From Calliphora vicina (taxonomy: Eukaryota > Arthropoda > Insecta > Diptera > Calliphoridae): a stretch of DNA of 64,000 bases. Each line of letters begins with the position of its first letter. Position 1 is the first letter of the stretch. A model generated the notes under the pieces. The model saw only the letters and a program-made list of their open reading frames with translations, was not told the origin of the DNA and searched no databases. The stretch lies in contig NC_088782.1 in NCBI RefSeq assembly GCF_958450345.1, positions 112,746,358 to 112,810,357 on the forward strand, in the 5' to 3' direction. The translations under genes and the position numbers were made by a program. Of this stretch, positions 33,556 to 45,722 are shown piece by piece.

Positions 33556-35466
33556 TTTTTTTTTGCTTCTGCCATCTTTTAATGTCATATTTTTTTGCAT
33601 TTTAAAATAGTTTTTTTTTACGCAATTTTTTTTTTTTTTGTGGATTTTATAAATGATAAATTTATGTTTTAATAATGATGTAAAGTGTATGATAAAAATT
33701 CAACTTTAAATATGAACATTCAATGTAGTTTTATTTAAAAAAAAAAATATGTCTGTAGTGAATTAAATACTTGAAGTGAAAGATAAATAAAGTAGATAAA
33801 AAAAGGAAATTATTTATATAGAAATAAATGACAATAATTATAAATGATTTTTAATTGTGAATTTGTAAGTAGGTTAATGGATATTAATTAATAATGGAAA
33901 TCAAGTATGATTGTGAAATGTTTACAAACAAAATAAATGCACAAATAAGCGGAAATACAATTGCTAAAGTCAGCTGTATCGCTATTTATAAATGGAGGAA
34001 TGGACATTCTTAAATTGAAAGATTCTGGTCAGTAATCGATTTAGTCTAAAATGTAGTTAAGTTCCTTTAATTTATCTTTCAAATCTTTAATATAATTTGT
34101 TAAACATGCTGATATATTATATACAATTTGGCATAATTTCCCTGCTTATCTGTATATCATTATCATTTAATCGTTAAAGTGCAGTAAATGTCCATAAAAA
34201 CACTTACTTTTATAAACAGTATGACATTTTCAGATTAATATTGCATTTGATAACTAATTATATGTTACATATATAAGTATCTACTAGTATGTGCATTTAC
34301 TCTGGTACATTTTATAATGTGCATAATATAATCATTTGTGTAATCTTAAGATATCTCACGTTTTGGCCTTGCAACATCATCATCATCAACATCATTATTA
34401 TTATTATCAGCAGCGTCATTATAATCATGATTGTTATTATTTGTGAATATGTTTGTATCTTTAGCTTTACATGTATAAAACTCTAGATAATAAAATGTAT
34501 ATGCAGACATATCTAGATACATATTTATGCATAAAAATGCATATCTTTCTGCATGCAATATTATCATTATTTACTATATGTATGTAAGTAAATGTTTATG
34601 TGTTTTTGTATGTTTTACATACAGCAACTACTTGTCTCGTTAAAGTTATAGATTGTTATGCACGCTCTATATATACTTAAGTCTTATACTTTGGGGGTAT
34701 GTAGACATGGCAAATAGGGTGGTGCTAATTTTTCTTTTGGAAACACCATTAAATTTGACACAAAGCTGTGCCTTATATTATCTCCAGCTAAAAGTCTTCC
34801 CATACCAGAGAGATCATGTTCCTGAATGAAATTAAACAAGTAACAATGTTTAGACGATCAAGCTCGACCATATCCTTACTCAGTGATCTTAAAAAATTAA
34901 AAAACACCCAGAAGCCAACATTAAATTACTACCAATAACACTCTGCTACAAAATGGCCCTTTTTGTCAGAACTTGAAGAGCAACCTAATGGGGGTTATAG
35001 GCCTAGGTGAGGACATACTAAAACCGTTTTAAAAGATTTTGAAATTTAGTTTTTTTTTAGATATTCTTAACAAAAACAATACTTATAACTTAGAAATGTA
35101 TCAATAAATGCATGTCATTTTAAAGCGTAAGCTGCTTTCTTTCCCAACATGTTAAAATTGGACAAAAACTGACTGAGTTATAGGTCGATAAGTTGACGAA
35201 CATCACTGAAAACGGTTTTTTTAGAACAACTTCTGAATTTTATTGTGTTTCTGAAATTTTTTGACACAATTTGAAATGTACATCAGCACAGTGTAATTGG
35301 CAGTTTTATAATAATAAAAAAGATGTATGTCAAAAGAACAAGAAGAGTTGTAAAATATTTTGTATTATCTTTAGTTTATCCTGTAAGGATCAAAAGATGT
35401 CAAAAATGTCCTTTAAAATGTTTATACTTTAATATTCTTTAAGATTGCCAATAAATTCCCTTTAAA
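33556..35466. other. AT-rich unique sequence, degenerate Helentron end at 34836
   Basis: 'acaagtaacaatgtttagac' then 'gatcaagctcgaccatatcc' at 34836-34878 is a decayed family A 5' hairpin. Trinucleotide CAT/ATT runs lie near 34376-34405. Otherwise nothing recognised. Confidence 0.45.
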
Positions 35467-38200
35467 ACAAGTAAGAGTACAATATTCGGCCGTGCCGAAT
35501 CTTAAATACCCTCCACCTAAATATAATGGTATAAAAACTGAAATAATATAACAATTGTTAGAAAGACTAGTTTACGCTGAAGATATTTTACAAAAAATTT
35601 TATCTAATTCAGCAATTTGTAACTGAAATTCCTATTAGAACGTATGAAATTTAATAATTTATATACTTAATAATCAGTTAATACGTTTGGATCAACATTT
35701 TTCCCTTTTAACATCAAGTGAAGAAACAGAGTATAAACAAGTAAGAGTGCTATATTCGGCTGTGCCGAATCTTATATACCCTTCACCAAATTATACTTCA
35801 AAATTTTAAATATTTTTAGGTAAACAAAATTAAATTTTTTTTCAGTTGTTTTTTGAATTTTTTGGAAAAAAAAATTTTTCGATTGTTATTTTAATTTTTT
35901 TAAATTTAAAAATTTTTTTTTTTTTAAATTTAAAAATTTTTTTTTTTTAATTTTAAAAATTTTTTTTTTTTGTTTTTTCAATTTTTTTTTTTTTTAAAAA
36001 AAATTCGGGTTCAAAATTTTTTTTTCCCGATTTTGACCCATTGTAGGTCCAACTTACTATGGTCTTATATACGTCGTTGCAAAGGTCTTTAAAATATCTA
36101 TCATTAGATATCCATATTGTCTATATTAATGTCTTAGTAATCCAGATATAGGTAAAAAAATAGGTCAAAAATCGAGGTTGTCTTGGTTTTTTCCTCATAT
36201 CTCAGCCATTTGTGGACCGATTTTGCTGATTTTAAATAGCAAAATTCTCGAAAGCATGTCTGACAGAATTATTGAAGATTTGGATCCCGAAGATATCTGG
36301 GGTCTTCAGAAAACTGATTTCAACAGACAGACAGACGGACAGACAGACAGACGGACATGGCTTAATCGACTCTGCTATCTATAAGGATCCAGAATATATA
36401 TACTTTATAGGGTCGGAAATGAAAAATGTAGAAATTACAAACGGAATGGCAAACTTATATATACCCTTCTCACGAAGCTGAAGGGTATAAAAAGGGTATA
36501 CAAATATATTTAGACAAGTTTCAAAATATTTGGTTGTGGGACTTATATGGGAGCTATGACCTATTATGATTTGATTGTCATAAAATATTTTAACGTGATT
36601 TTTATGGACTTATATGGGTGCTGTGGCCAATTATGTACCGATATTCACAAAATTCAGTATTATGATTTTAAAAATTACTGATCTTTGTACTATTTTGGTT
36701 CAATATATGGAACCTATGACCTATTATGGTCCTAAGTATTTGAGTGCTATTTTTGTAGAATTTCATATAAACAACGCTATTAACAAAAGTGGACCTTATG
36801 TGGGAGCTATGCCGAATTATGGACCAATATTTAAAAAATCTTGTAGCTCGATTCTTGGATACAAATTACTGATCGGTGTAAAATTTTGGTTCAGTACAGA
36901 TTTTTTTGGATATTTGTGCAGGTTAATGTGTTTTCCTGAAATAGTTCTTATATGGAGGCTATGACCAATACTGGGCCTACCATCATAAAATTTGGTACAT
37001 TGATTTTTGTATATATTGAATAAATTTGTTTCGAATTTCAACCTGATAACTATATCTGTAACAAATTTATGAGGATTTTAGTGATTTTCGGAGTGGAGTG
37101 GACCTTATATGGGAGCTATGATATGTTTTAAATATTTTTTAAGGTTAATATCTTTTTCGGAAATGGGCCTTATAGGGGAGCTATGACCAATTATCGGCCA
37201 ATCTGCATACAATTTAGTACAGTGATTTCTATGTACATGAGTATTATTTTTGTCGAATTTTAGCATGATAAAGATATTTATAAGAGATTTATGAGTACAT
37301 AACTGATTTTCGGAAGTGGACCTTATATGGGAGCTATGGTCAAATATGGACCGATATTCACAAAATCCTGTAGTATGATTTCTAAGTACAAATTATGGAT
37401 CTATGTAAAATTTTGTTTTGATATTGATATTTTTTAGATATTTATGTAGATTATTGTGTTTTTCGGAAGTGGTCCTTATATGGGAGCTATAACCAATTAT
37501 CGGCCGATCTTCATAGAATTAGGTACAGCGATTTTGGTATATATGGGGACTATTTATGACGAATTTTAACTTAATAGCGATATTTATAAGACATTTATGC
37601 TTATTTAAGTGATTTTCGGAAATGTACTTTATATGGGGACTACGGTCAAATATGGGCCGATCCACAAAAAATTTGGGTTTGTAATTTTTTTAAGCACGAA
37701 ACTTATTTCTCCTGAATTTTGTGTGGATACTGCAATTTTGTAGGTATTTACAGACCTAATAACCATATTTCGGGAAGAAATTTGTATGGGGGCTAGGAGA
37801 AATCATGGACCGATTGTTATAATTTTCGCCAGAGTTAGTCCCTTTAACATAAAAATAACGTGTGTGCAATTTTATGGTATTATCTGCAATATATTTGCAC
37901 AAATAAGGAAAACTATGTTCCACTGAACCGATTTTGCTGATTTTCAATACCAAACTGCTTAGGAGAACAATGTCTATTAATTTTGTTTGCCTATTTTGGA
38001 CGTGAGCGTGTTTTACACAGACAGACAGACAGACAGACGGACAGACAGACGGACATGGCTCAATCGACTTAGAATTTCATAAGGATCAATAATATATATA
38101 CTTTGTTGGGTCTCAGATGAATATTTCTCAATGTTACACACGGAATGACAAACTTATATATACCCTCATTCACCACTTATGGTGGTGGAGGGTATAAAAA
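35467..38200 (+). mobile_element. Family B Helentron, outer copy interrupted by another
   Basis: Starts ACAAGTAAGAGTACAATATT with hairpin ATTCGGC-CGT-GCCGAAT and ends with hairpin CACCACTTATGGTGGTG then GAGGGTATAAAAA. The body is a divergent tandem array of about 160-170-bp modules, each with 'ccttatatgggagctatg', 'aattatggaccgat' and 'gtgattttcggaa', then a CAGA/CGGA microsatellite at about 38019-38055. It is split at 35736 by the element at 35737-36492. A second, uninterrupted copy lies at 41875-43971. Confidence 0.88.
35737..36492 (+). mobile_element. DINE-1-like Helentron nested inside the family B copy
   Basis: Starts ACAAGTAAGAGTGCTATATT with hairpin ATTCGGC-TGT-GCCGAAT, then a poly-T/A block, a CAGACAGACGGA microsatellite at about 36325-36355, the DINE-1 core-like words 'atggcttaatcgactc' and 'tactttatagggtcggaaat', and 3' end 'gaagggtataaaa'. 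The outer element resumes directly at 'gggtatacaaatatatt'. The empty site in the second outer copy reads 'gagtataaaaaaaggtatac', so no target duplication of note was made. Confidence 0.88.
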
Positions 38201-38334
38201 TAGTGCGTTAAAGACCCAATTATTCTATACTAAATGTCAAAATATCATCCTTTATATAAAGGTCAAATTAAAATATAAATAAAAAATTATTAGTATACAA
38301 AAAAGTTTTATTAAGAAAAGTGCATGTTTATAAG

Positions 38335-38847
38335 CTACACCACCATAGTGGAGGAGGTCTAATGGGTTAGGGCTATTGTTTGCAACATGCAAACGTATTG
38401 TCCCAACACCCACCTTAAAGTATACCAATCTGCTCAGGATCACTTTCTGGGTCGACTAAGCGATGTCCGTCCGTCTGTACGTCCATCCGTGTAAACCTTG
38501 TAATAAAGCTACAGGTCACAGGCTTAAAGATAATTCGACAAAATTTAGCACAAACCTTTATATTGCCCCAAGGACAAAGGCTATTGAATTTGGTTAGAAT
38601 CAGCCCATTATTTATCCTAGCCCCCATACAATTGGCCTATTTGAAAATAGTTAAGCTCTCATAAATATCTTAATTATAAACATATTCAAACCAAATTCAG
38701 CACAATTAAGTTTTATGTAAGCCGAACTCTCACGACCAAATTTCGTGACGATCGGTCAACAATATTCCATAGCTCCCATATAATCAACATTCTCGAAAAT
38801 GTCATTAATATACATAAATCTCTGAAACAAAAAAAAATCTTACTTGT
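38335..38847 (-). mobile_element. Divergent family A Helentron
   Basis: Reverse orientation. The left end is CTACACCACCATAGTGGAGG; then 'aagcgatgtccgtccgtctg', shared body modules at low identity, and right end TCTTACTTGT. The 5' hairpin arms are not conserved. Older than the other family A copies. Confidence 0.7.
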
Positions 38848-39137
38848 TTTATAATAAATAAAATTTTATATCGTACGTGACATACCGTAAGTGACAGATT
38901 TTTATCTTATAATAAAACAATATCTGTCTGTTTCTCTAAATGCGAACGAATATTTTCTTTCTTATTTTATATTGAAAACAAAACCAAATTTAATATTTAT
39001 TTGTTGTTTTCAATTTAAAATACGAAAGAAAACTTTCGTTCGCATTTAGAGAAACAGGCAGATATTGTTTTATTATAAGATAAAAATCTGTCATGTACGG
39101 TATGTCACGTACGATATTAAATTGTATTTATTATAAA
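38848..39137. repeat. 290-bp palindrome (fold-back element) between two Helentron 5' ends
   Basis: The arms (about 38846-38985 and 39003-39140) are near-identical inverted copies including TATCGTACGTGACATACCGT, AGATTTTTATCTTATAATAA, and TCTAAATGCGAACGAA. The inversion symmetry runs outwards into TTTTATAATAAATA/TATTTATTATAAAA and the ACAAG ends of both flanking Helentrons. No target duplication was resolved. Confidence 0.85.
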
Positions 39138-39777
39138 ACAAGTAAGAAAGTATGGTCGGTCAAGCCCGACCATATAATACCCTACACTAAGTAAAAACAT
39201 TTTTCTTTTAAAATTTCAATAATTTATATTTTTGAGTGATTTTCGGAAGTGGGCCTTATATGGGAGCTATGACCAATTATGAACCGATCACCTTGAAATT
39301 AGGTCGTGTGATTATGTCTTAATGAAAGTTATTTGTTGAATATTGTGTACAATAGTGATTTTCGGAAGAGGGTCTATATGGGAGCTATGGCTAATTATGG
39401 ACCGATCGTAACAAAAGTTGGTGAAATGAATTTTGTATATATAAAACTTATTTGGAGCGAAATTTGTGTAGATACATATATAAATTAAACATTTATGACC
39501 GATAATGTCCAATTTCGGAAGGACATTTGTATGGGGGCTAGGTGAAATAATGGATCGATTTCAGTCAGTTTCAATAGGCTAGGTCCTTGTACCGAAAAAA
39601 TAATATGTACCAAATTTGATCAAATTATCTTTAAAATTGTAACCTATACTCTGCGCAAAAGGTTTACATGGACAGCCAGCCGACTATCCAGCCAGACGGA
39701 CGGACGGACATCGTTTAATCGACTCAGAAAGTGATTCTTAGTCGATTGGTATACTTTAAGGTGGGTGTTAGACTATT
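39138..39777 (+). mobile_element. Family A Helentron, 3' truncated
   Basis: 5' end ACAAGTAAGAAAGTATGG with a perfect TATGGTCGG...CCGACCATA hairpin. The body is partly deleted near 39340. The (GGAC)n tract lies at 39698-39708, and homology ends at 'gtgggtgttagactat', before the 3' hairpin. Confidence 0.8.
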
Positions 39778-39879
39778 ATTTTTGTATAATCATCCAAAGA
39801 TTGTTTTCATTTAAAGGAAAAATATTTCGTTTAGTGTAAGAAATTAAAAGAAAATATAACGCCTCTCACGATACGAATA

Positions 39880-40110
39880 TTTTTTCATATTTCTACGTGT
39901 ACCTCAAAATGAGTTCCGTTTTATGTCACGTACGATATGCCCTTATTTCGCTCAATATTTTGGACAACAATATTTCGATAGAACTTTTTATTATTTTAAA
40001 ATATAGTACCCTCTGTATGGAACATAAAGACCAAATTATTTTTCAGATACAAAAATCTATTCCACTCTATAGGCGTACAAATGTCACGTACGATGATAGG
40101 GAATTGCCCA
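39880..40110. other. Region with two GTCACGTACGAT words
   Basis: GTCACGTACGAT at about 39926 and 40084, also present in the arms of the 38848-39137 palindrome. Probably a worn fragment of the same fold-back family. The overlapping short ORF is not credible. Confidence 0.4.
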
Positions 40111-40189
40111 TATGTGTATCGAAATTTGTGTTGATACGTGTACAAATCAATCATTTATAGCGAGAAAGCCCTATTTCGGGAGGCTCTGT

Positions 40190-40445
40190 GTAGGTGGGAG
40201 GCTCTGTGTAAAAGGCATTTCAATGATGAATATGTATCTATTGTGATAACCGGAAGCATAAGAGATCGTATTCGAAGACCGTGCAACCATCTGGATCAAC
40301 ATAAAAGCCAAATATTCATGGTGCTAAGGTAATGCTCTGTTTTTGGTAATGCCAAATGGGTCCTATGTATTATGAGCTGCTGAAATCTTGCCAGTCCTTT
40401 GCACCAAAAGCTTTCTTTTCAACCAATTCAAAGGATCTACCCTAA
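40190..40445 (+). pseudogene. mariner-type transposase relic (catalytic core fragment)
   Basis: Across two frames: YCDNRKHKRSYSKT, then KPNIHGAKVMLCFW, a stop, CQMGPMYYELLKSCQ. These align by eye with the segment between the first and second catalytic Asp of mariner transposases (patterns YDNPKRRKSYVKPGQP, KPNIHGxKVMLCIWWDQ, YYELLKPGQ). The aspartates themselves and both HTH domains are absent. The same region is better preserved on the minus strand at 57110-57960. Dead fossil; independent insertion. Confidence 0.65.
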
Positions 40446-41512
40446 TAGACACTTGTAAATAGTACGTATGTATAAGCTAATATACACTCGTTTAACTAAA
40501 CATACAAACATGACACATAGATACATGAACTTGTTTTATTTAGTGCATAAGCTTGCACATGTATTTATGTGTCTGTGTATATCCTTATTTTGTTTCTTTG
40601 CTAAAGTTTGTTATTCTTCTTTTTCAGCTGTTGTTGTCTATGCATGTGTTTGTTTAAGATCTAATCCTTTTTATTTCATCTTTAAGTCATTTTCTCTTGT
40701 CTTTTGTAACATGTTGTAAATTATGTTTTTATGCAACAAACATACATATTTACAATTTATGCACTTGCACCACTAATGCCTAACACAACCCACTTTCTCA
40801 TCTCCTTTCCCCCCTATAACTAAAAACATTATTTTATTTTCTATGCTTGAATTTTGCTCTCAGTATCCTGCCGCACTTAAAATTGTGTGTTTAAGTAGCA
40901 AATGCCTTTAGCCAAAAAGAAAATATCAAGTGGCAGTGTATCTTAAAAAATAAGAAAATAAAGCAGGCTAGATTTAAGAAGATTGTCACAACATACGATT
41001 AGATACAATGAGCATGTATGTCATACTAATACGTTTAGTAGTTAGCTGCTGATGATGATAATGATGATGATACACTGACATTAGTTAGTGTCATTATACG
41101 CTTATTAAAGACAAGATAATATAAGAAGATATGACAGACAACATGTTATAGAATGTCAGGATTTCGTGTTGTGTGTAAGTAACTAAAAATAGTTCATGTT
41201 TTTGGAAAACTTCTACAGCAAATATTTGTTATAGATCTGAAATCAAATGTAAAAAGAGCTGATTTATTTAACACATTTTAGTGAAATTTAATATAATACG
41301 AAAGGTTGGAATATTGAAAGGCAACCTCGAAGTTCTCTGAAATTATAGTCCAAGTTAGTATATGAAATTCTAGACCACAGGGAATTGCTAACAATAACTG
41401 AAAATTTGGTGAAAAATTTTTCTTGAAAAAAATTTTTGGTGAAAAAAATTAATTTTGGAGAAAAATATAAAAAAAAAATTAGTTTAAAAAAAATTTCGGT
41501 GAAATAAAATAG
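40446..41512. other. Unique sequence, no gene seen
   Basis: Includes a GATGAT run near 41050. No recognisable coding or element ends. Confidence 0.4.
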
Positions 41513-41515
41513 TAA

Positions 41516-44179
41516 AGCTGGGTTTCCGCATACACCGTAATCGGCGCCGATAACGAAAACTGAAAAACATTGGTGTTCGTCACCGTCTCGTTTCTGAATT
41601 GTTTTGGTTTCAGTTGGGTGCGTTGCGGCATAAAACAGAAACGAAAATATTTTTTAATTTTGGATGTCGCACATTAAATAGAATTTCATTATTTTTGACA
41701 AAATCTATTGTTTTTAAAGGACGAAGGCCTCAGTAGCCAGTTCCTAATTTCAAATATTGATATGTAAATTTAATTTGCTATTAATAAATAAAATAATAAT
41801 AATATTGTTTCTTCCTCTTAAAATTAAAATTAAATTTTTTTTATCATTTTGATTTTCTTTAAATTTGAAATAAAACAAGTAAGAGTAATATATTCGGCCG
41901 TGCCGAATCTTAAATACCCTCCACCTAAATATGATGGCATAACAACTGAACTAATATAACAATTGTTAGAAAGACTAGATTACGCAGAAGATATTTTATT
42001 TCAAATGTACAAAAAATTGTATTTAATTCAGAAATTTATAATTTAAATTCCTATTAGAACGTATGAAATTTAACAATTTATATATAAATAATATACATAA
42101 TAATTAGTTAATATGTACGTTTGGATCAATATTTTTTTTTTCCCTTTTAACCTCAAGTGAAGAAACAGAGTATAAAAAAAGGTATACAAATATATTTGGT
42201 CAAATTTCAAAATATTTGGTTGTGGGACTTATATGGGAGCTATGACCTATTATGATTTGATTGTTATAAAACATTTTAACGTGATTTTTATGGACTTATA
42301 TGGGTGCTGTGGCCAATTATGTACCGATATTCACAAAATTCATTATTATGATTTTTGAATACAAATTACTGATCTGTGTACTATTTTGGTTCAATATATG
42401 GAAGCTATGACCTATTATGGTCCTAAGTATTTGAGGGCTATTTTTATAGAATTTCATATAAACAACTCTATTAACAAAAGTGGACCTTATATGGGAGCTA
42501 TGCCGAATTATGGACGAATATTTAAAAAATCTTGTAGCTCGAGTCTTGGATACAAATTACTGATCGGTGTAAAATTTTGGTTCAGTACAGATTTTTTTTG
42601 GATATTTGTGCAGGTTAATGTGTTTTCCTAAAGTGGTTCTTATATGAAGGCTATGACCAATAATGGGCCTACCATCATAAAATTTGGTACATCGATTTTT
42701 GTATATATTGAAAAAATTTGTTTCGAATTTCAACCTCATAACTATATTTGTAACAAATTTATGAGGATTTTAGTGATTTTCGGGACTGGACCTTGTATGG
42801 GAGCTATGGTTAAATATGGACCGATATTCAAAAAATTCAGAAGTATGATTACTGGATACAAATTACTGATCTGTGCGTTATTTCATTTTGATATCGATAT
42901 GTTTTAAATATTTTTTAAGGTTAATATCTTTTTCGGAAATGGCCCTTATAGGGGAGCTATGACCAATTATCGGCCAATCTGCATACAATAATGTATGAGT
43001 ATTATTTTTGTCGAATTTTAGCATGATAAAGATATTTATAAGAGATTTATGAGTACTTAAATGATTTTCGGAAGTGGACCTTATATGGGAGCTATAGTCA
43101 AATGTGGACCGATATTCACAGAATCCTGTAGTATGATTTCAAAGTATAAATTATGGATCTATGTAAAATTTTGTTTTGATATTGATATTTTTTAGATATT
43201 TATGTAGGCTAATGTGTTTTTTGGAAGTGGTCCTTATATGGGAACTATAACCAATTATCGGCCGATCTTCATAGAATTAGGTACAGCGATTTTGGTATAT
43301 ATGGGGACTATTTATGACAAATTTCAACTTAATAGCGATATCTATAAGATATTTATGCTTATTTAAGTGATTTTCGGAAATGAACTTTATATGGGGGCTA
43401 CGGTCAAATATGGGCCGATCCACAAAAAATTTGGAGTTGTAATTTTTTTAAGCACGAAACTTATTTTGCCTGAATTTTGTGTGGATACTGCAATTTTGTA
43501 GGCATTTACAGACCATATAACCATATTTCGGGAAGAAATTTGTATGGGGGCTAGGAGAAATCATGGACGGATTCTTATAATTTTCGCCAGAGTTAGTCCC
43601 TTTAACATAAAAATAACTTGTGTACAATTTTATGGTATTATCTGCAATATATTTGCACAAATAACGAAAACTATGTTAAAATTATCAAGTTTTTTTTTAG
43701 GTTGTCTCACATTTTGGTTCATAACTCTGGTTCCACTGAACCGATTTTTCTGATTTTCAATACCAAACTGCTTAGGAGAACTTTGTTTGCCTATTTTGGA
43801 CGTGAACGTGTTTTACACAGACAGACAGACAGACGGACATGGCTCAATCGTCTTATAATTTCATAAGGATCAATAATGGGTCTCAGATGAATATTTCTCA
43901 ATGTTACACACGGAATTGACAAACTTATATATACCCTCATTCACCACTTATGGTGGTGGAGGGTATAAAAAATATTAAAATAATTTCGTTCCTAAAGCAC
44001 CGAAAACAACCTACTTGAAGTTGTTTTCGTTCCGGCCCCAAATGACAGGTTTTTCGTCACTGATCGGTGCCGTTTCGATATCAATTTTCGTTGTCGATTT
44101 CTGGAACGAACTTTTTGTCGGTGCAAATGTATGAAATTTCGTTTTCGGTGGCGAATACGGTGTATGCGGAAACGTAGCT
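41516..44179. mobile_element. Harbinger-like TIR element hosting a Helentron
   Basis: The left end is AGCTGGGTTTCCGCATACAC and the right end, reverse-complemented, is AGCTACGTTTCCGCATACAC. The similarity continues through CGTA(A/T)TCG and on to CGAAAAC. The flanking trinucleotide is TAA on both sides (41513-41515 and 44180-44182), the target preference of PIF/Harbinger elements. Excluding the nested Helentron (41875-43971) the element is about 570 bp and noncoding. Confidence 0.75.
41875..43971 (+). mobile_element. Family B Helentron, uninterrupted copy
   Basis: 5' ACAAGTAAGAGTAATATATT with hairpin ATTCGGC-CGT-GCCGAAT; 3' hairpin CACCACTTATGGTGGTG and GAGGGTATAAAAAA. About 2.1 kb, closely matching 35467-38200 without its inner insertion. 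It holds the same 160-170-bp internal modules, with one module partly deleted near 42985. No RepHel ORF: non-autonomous. Confidence 0.9.
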
Positions 44180-44234
44180 TAACAAAAGGTTGGTGATAAT
44201 AAAAATTTGGTGAAATAAATTTCATCGAGGTAGT

Positions 44235-44430
44235 CGCTGGTTTTTGCCTATATCCAATATCAAATCATGTATGTAAGGCTCCGAAAAGTTGATTTCAACA
44301 TACTGTTGGACAGGCGGACATGGCTATATCCAACGATCTAGAATATAAATAGTTTTTGGGTTCGCAAATGTAGAATGTGAAAATTACAAATGGAATGACA
44401 AACTCATATATACCCTTATCACTGATGCTG
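44235..44430 (+). mobile_element. Degenerate DINE-1-like 3' end
   Basis: 'ggacaggcggacatggctat' then 'atgacaaactcatatatacc' match the 3' third of the nested DINE-1-like copy, without its 5' half. Confidence 0.6.
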
Positions 44431-44469
44431 AATCGCTATCCACCGTACCACAGTGGAGCAGAATCAAAA

Positions 44470-45600
44470 TATTTTGACTTCAGGCATAACAGAATAATAT
44501 CCCAGTTTAAGTCTTGACGACTTTGTGGAGAAAGTCCCAGAAATCCACCAAACTTGGTATGAGGCAGTTAGAAGAGTTATATAGAGTGAGTAAAAAGAAA
44601 CTTATACGCTCCATTCCAGCCAAAACCTATTCTTGGTACAAAAAAAATCCAATATAGACTTTCAAATAAATTGCAAAATATTTGAAGCTTCATCATCACA
44701 CTGTTTCAAAAGCCATTGAAGATCTAGCAGAAATTGGTAAGGCAAAATAAGTCGAACAACTCTTTCGAAGAGCACCGTACACATCTATCAGAGACGCTGC
44801 TTGTAAAGTTAAATGAAGAAGTTTCTTATGTGGAGTTCCGGTGGAGTTTTCTGTTCTTGTGTCTAGTTCTGGTTCCAACAAATTCTCCAAAAATCTACGA
44901 TTATCGGGAGGATTAATCGCGCTCTGATGCTGGTATAAGCTTTTAGCATTTGTGGCGAGATATTTTCAGTTCCTGGGGCTTTGTTGATTTTTAAGGCCTT
45001 AATAGAGTTGGTGACTTCCATCACTGAAGGACTGCCTAATGGATGTATCTGACCTCAACGTATGTTCAGCACAGTTGCATAGATTTGCATTTGGCTCTCT
45101 TGGTTTGTCCACATCTAAAGCTGTTCAGTTTTTCAGGTTGCGAGTTCACCATCACTGTTCTTTAGTGGCCTAGAGGAAACCAAAGATTTTGTTGTACGTT
45201 TTTTCGTTATGCTGTACAGATCTCTGGTGCGGTTTGGTAGCAGCTATGTACGCGATTCATCCAGATCATCTGTGTACGCGATTTTGTTTCGGATTGCATT
45301 TCGTTTGACTTGGTTTTCAATGTCATTGTGTGCTCTTGCAAACCCACATTTCTGATTGCGAGTTGATGTACTATTTAGTGTGATTTTTTTGTCTCCAATC
45401 AGCTGCCATATTAGTTTGGACATCCAGGATTTCCGTTTAAGCTGACTTTGTCCCAAATATTTGTCAGCAGTGTCTAGGAAAGTATGTTCAATGTTATCCC
45501 AGTCATTCATAATCTCTGGATTAGTATTTTCGAGGGCAGCTTTAAAATTGTCAACCACACCAAACTTTCGTACTGATTTGACTTTTAGATAGATGTCCAA
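44470..45600 (-). pseudogene. RTE-like LINE relic, endonuclease-RT linker and RT start
   Basis: Minus strand. 45600-45244 is an open 118-codon frame with WDNIEHTFLDTADKYLGQ and SWMSKLIWQLIGDKK, the linker between endonuclease and RT in RTE-like LINEs. It continues in broken frames as DLYSITKKRTTKSLVSSRPL (about 45225) and SIKALKINKAPGTENISPQM with LKAYTS (about 45000-44930), the RT finger motif in which intact elements read KNNKAPGxDGIPAELLKA. Decay is severe below 44900. It is a third copy of the RTE type also seen at 47900-50330 and 55890-57110, in the opposite orientation. Confidence 0.65.
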
Positions 45601-45686
45601 GTTATATTTAGCGCATATTTATATAAAAGGTTCTCCATTCCTGTTTATGTAACCCACATCGCGGTGTGGGCTTGACACGGTGCACC

Positions 45687-45722
45687 GCGTTGAAGTCTAC
45701 CATTCATGGTAGACTTCAACGC
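45687..45722. other. Perfect 17-bp inverted repeat with 2-nt spacer
   Basis: GCGTTGAAGTCTACCAT, spacer TC, then its exact reverse complement. Found in a locally GC-rich block (45650-45735) with further partial self-complementarity (CACGGTGCACCG). Origin unknown; it could be a small fold-back element or a transcript hairpin. Confidence 0.8.

Noticed and set aside
36614..36964. 116-codon ORF with repeated GPYVGAMPNYGPIF words
   Set aside because: Coded by the internal tandem modules of family B Helentrons and repeated at 42386-42907.
39897..40160. 87-codon ORF overlapping GTCACGTACGAT words
   Set aside because: No recognised motif, and it overlaps sequence shared with a fold-back repeat.
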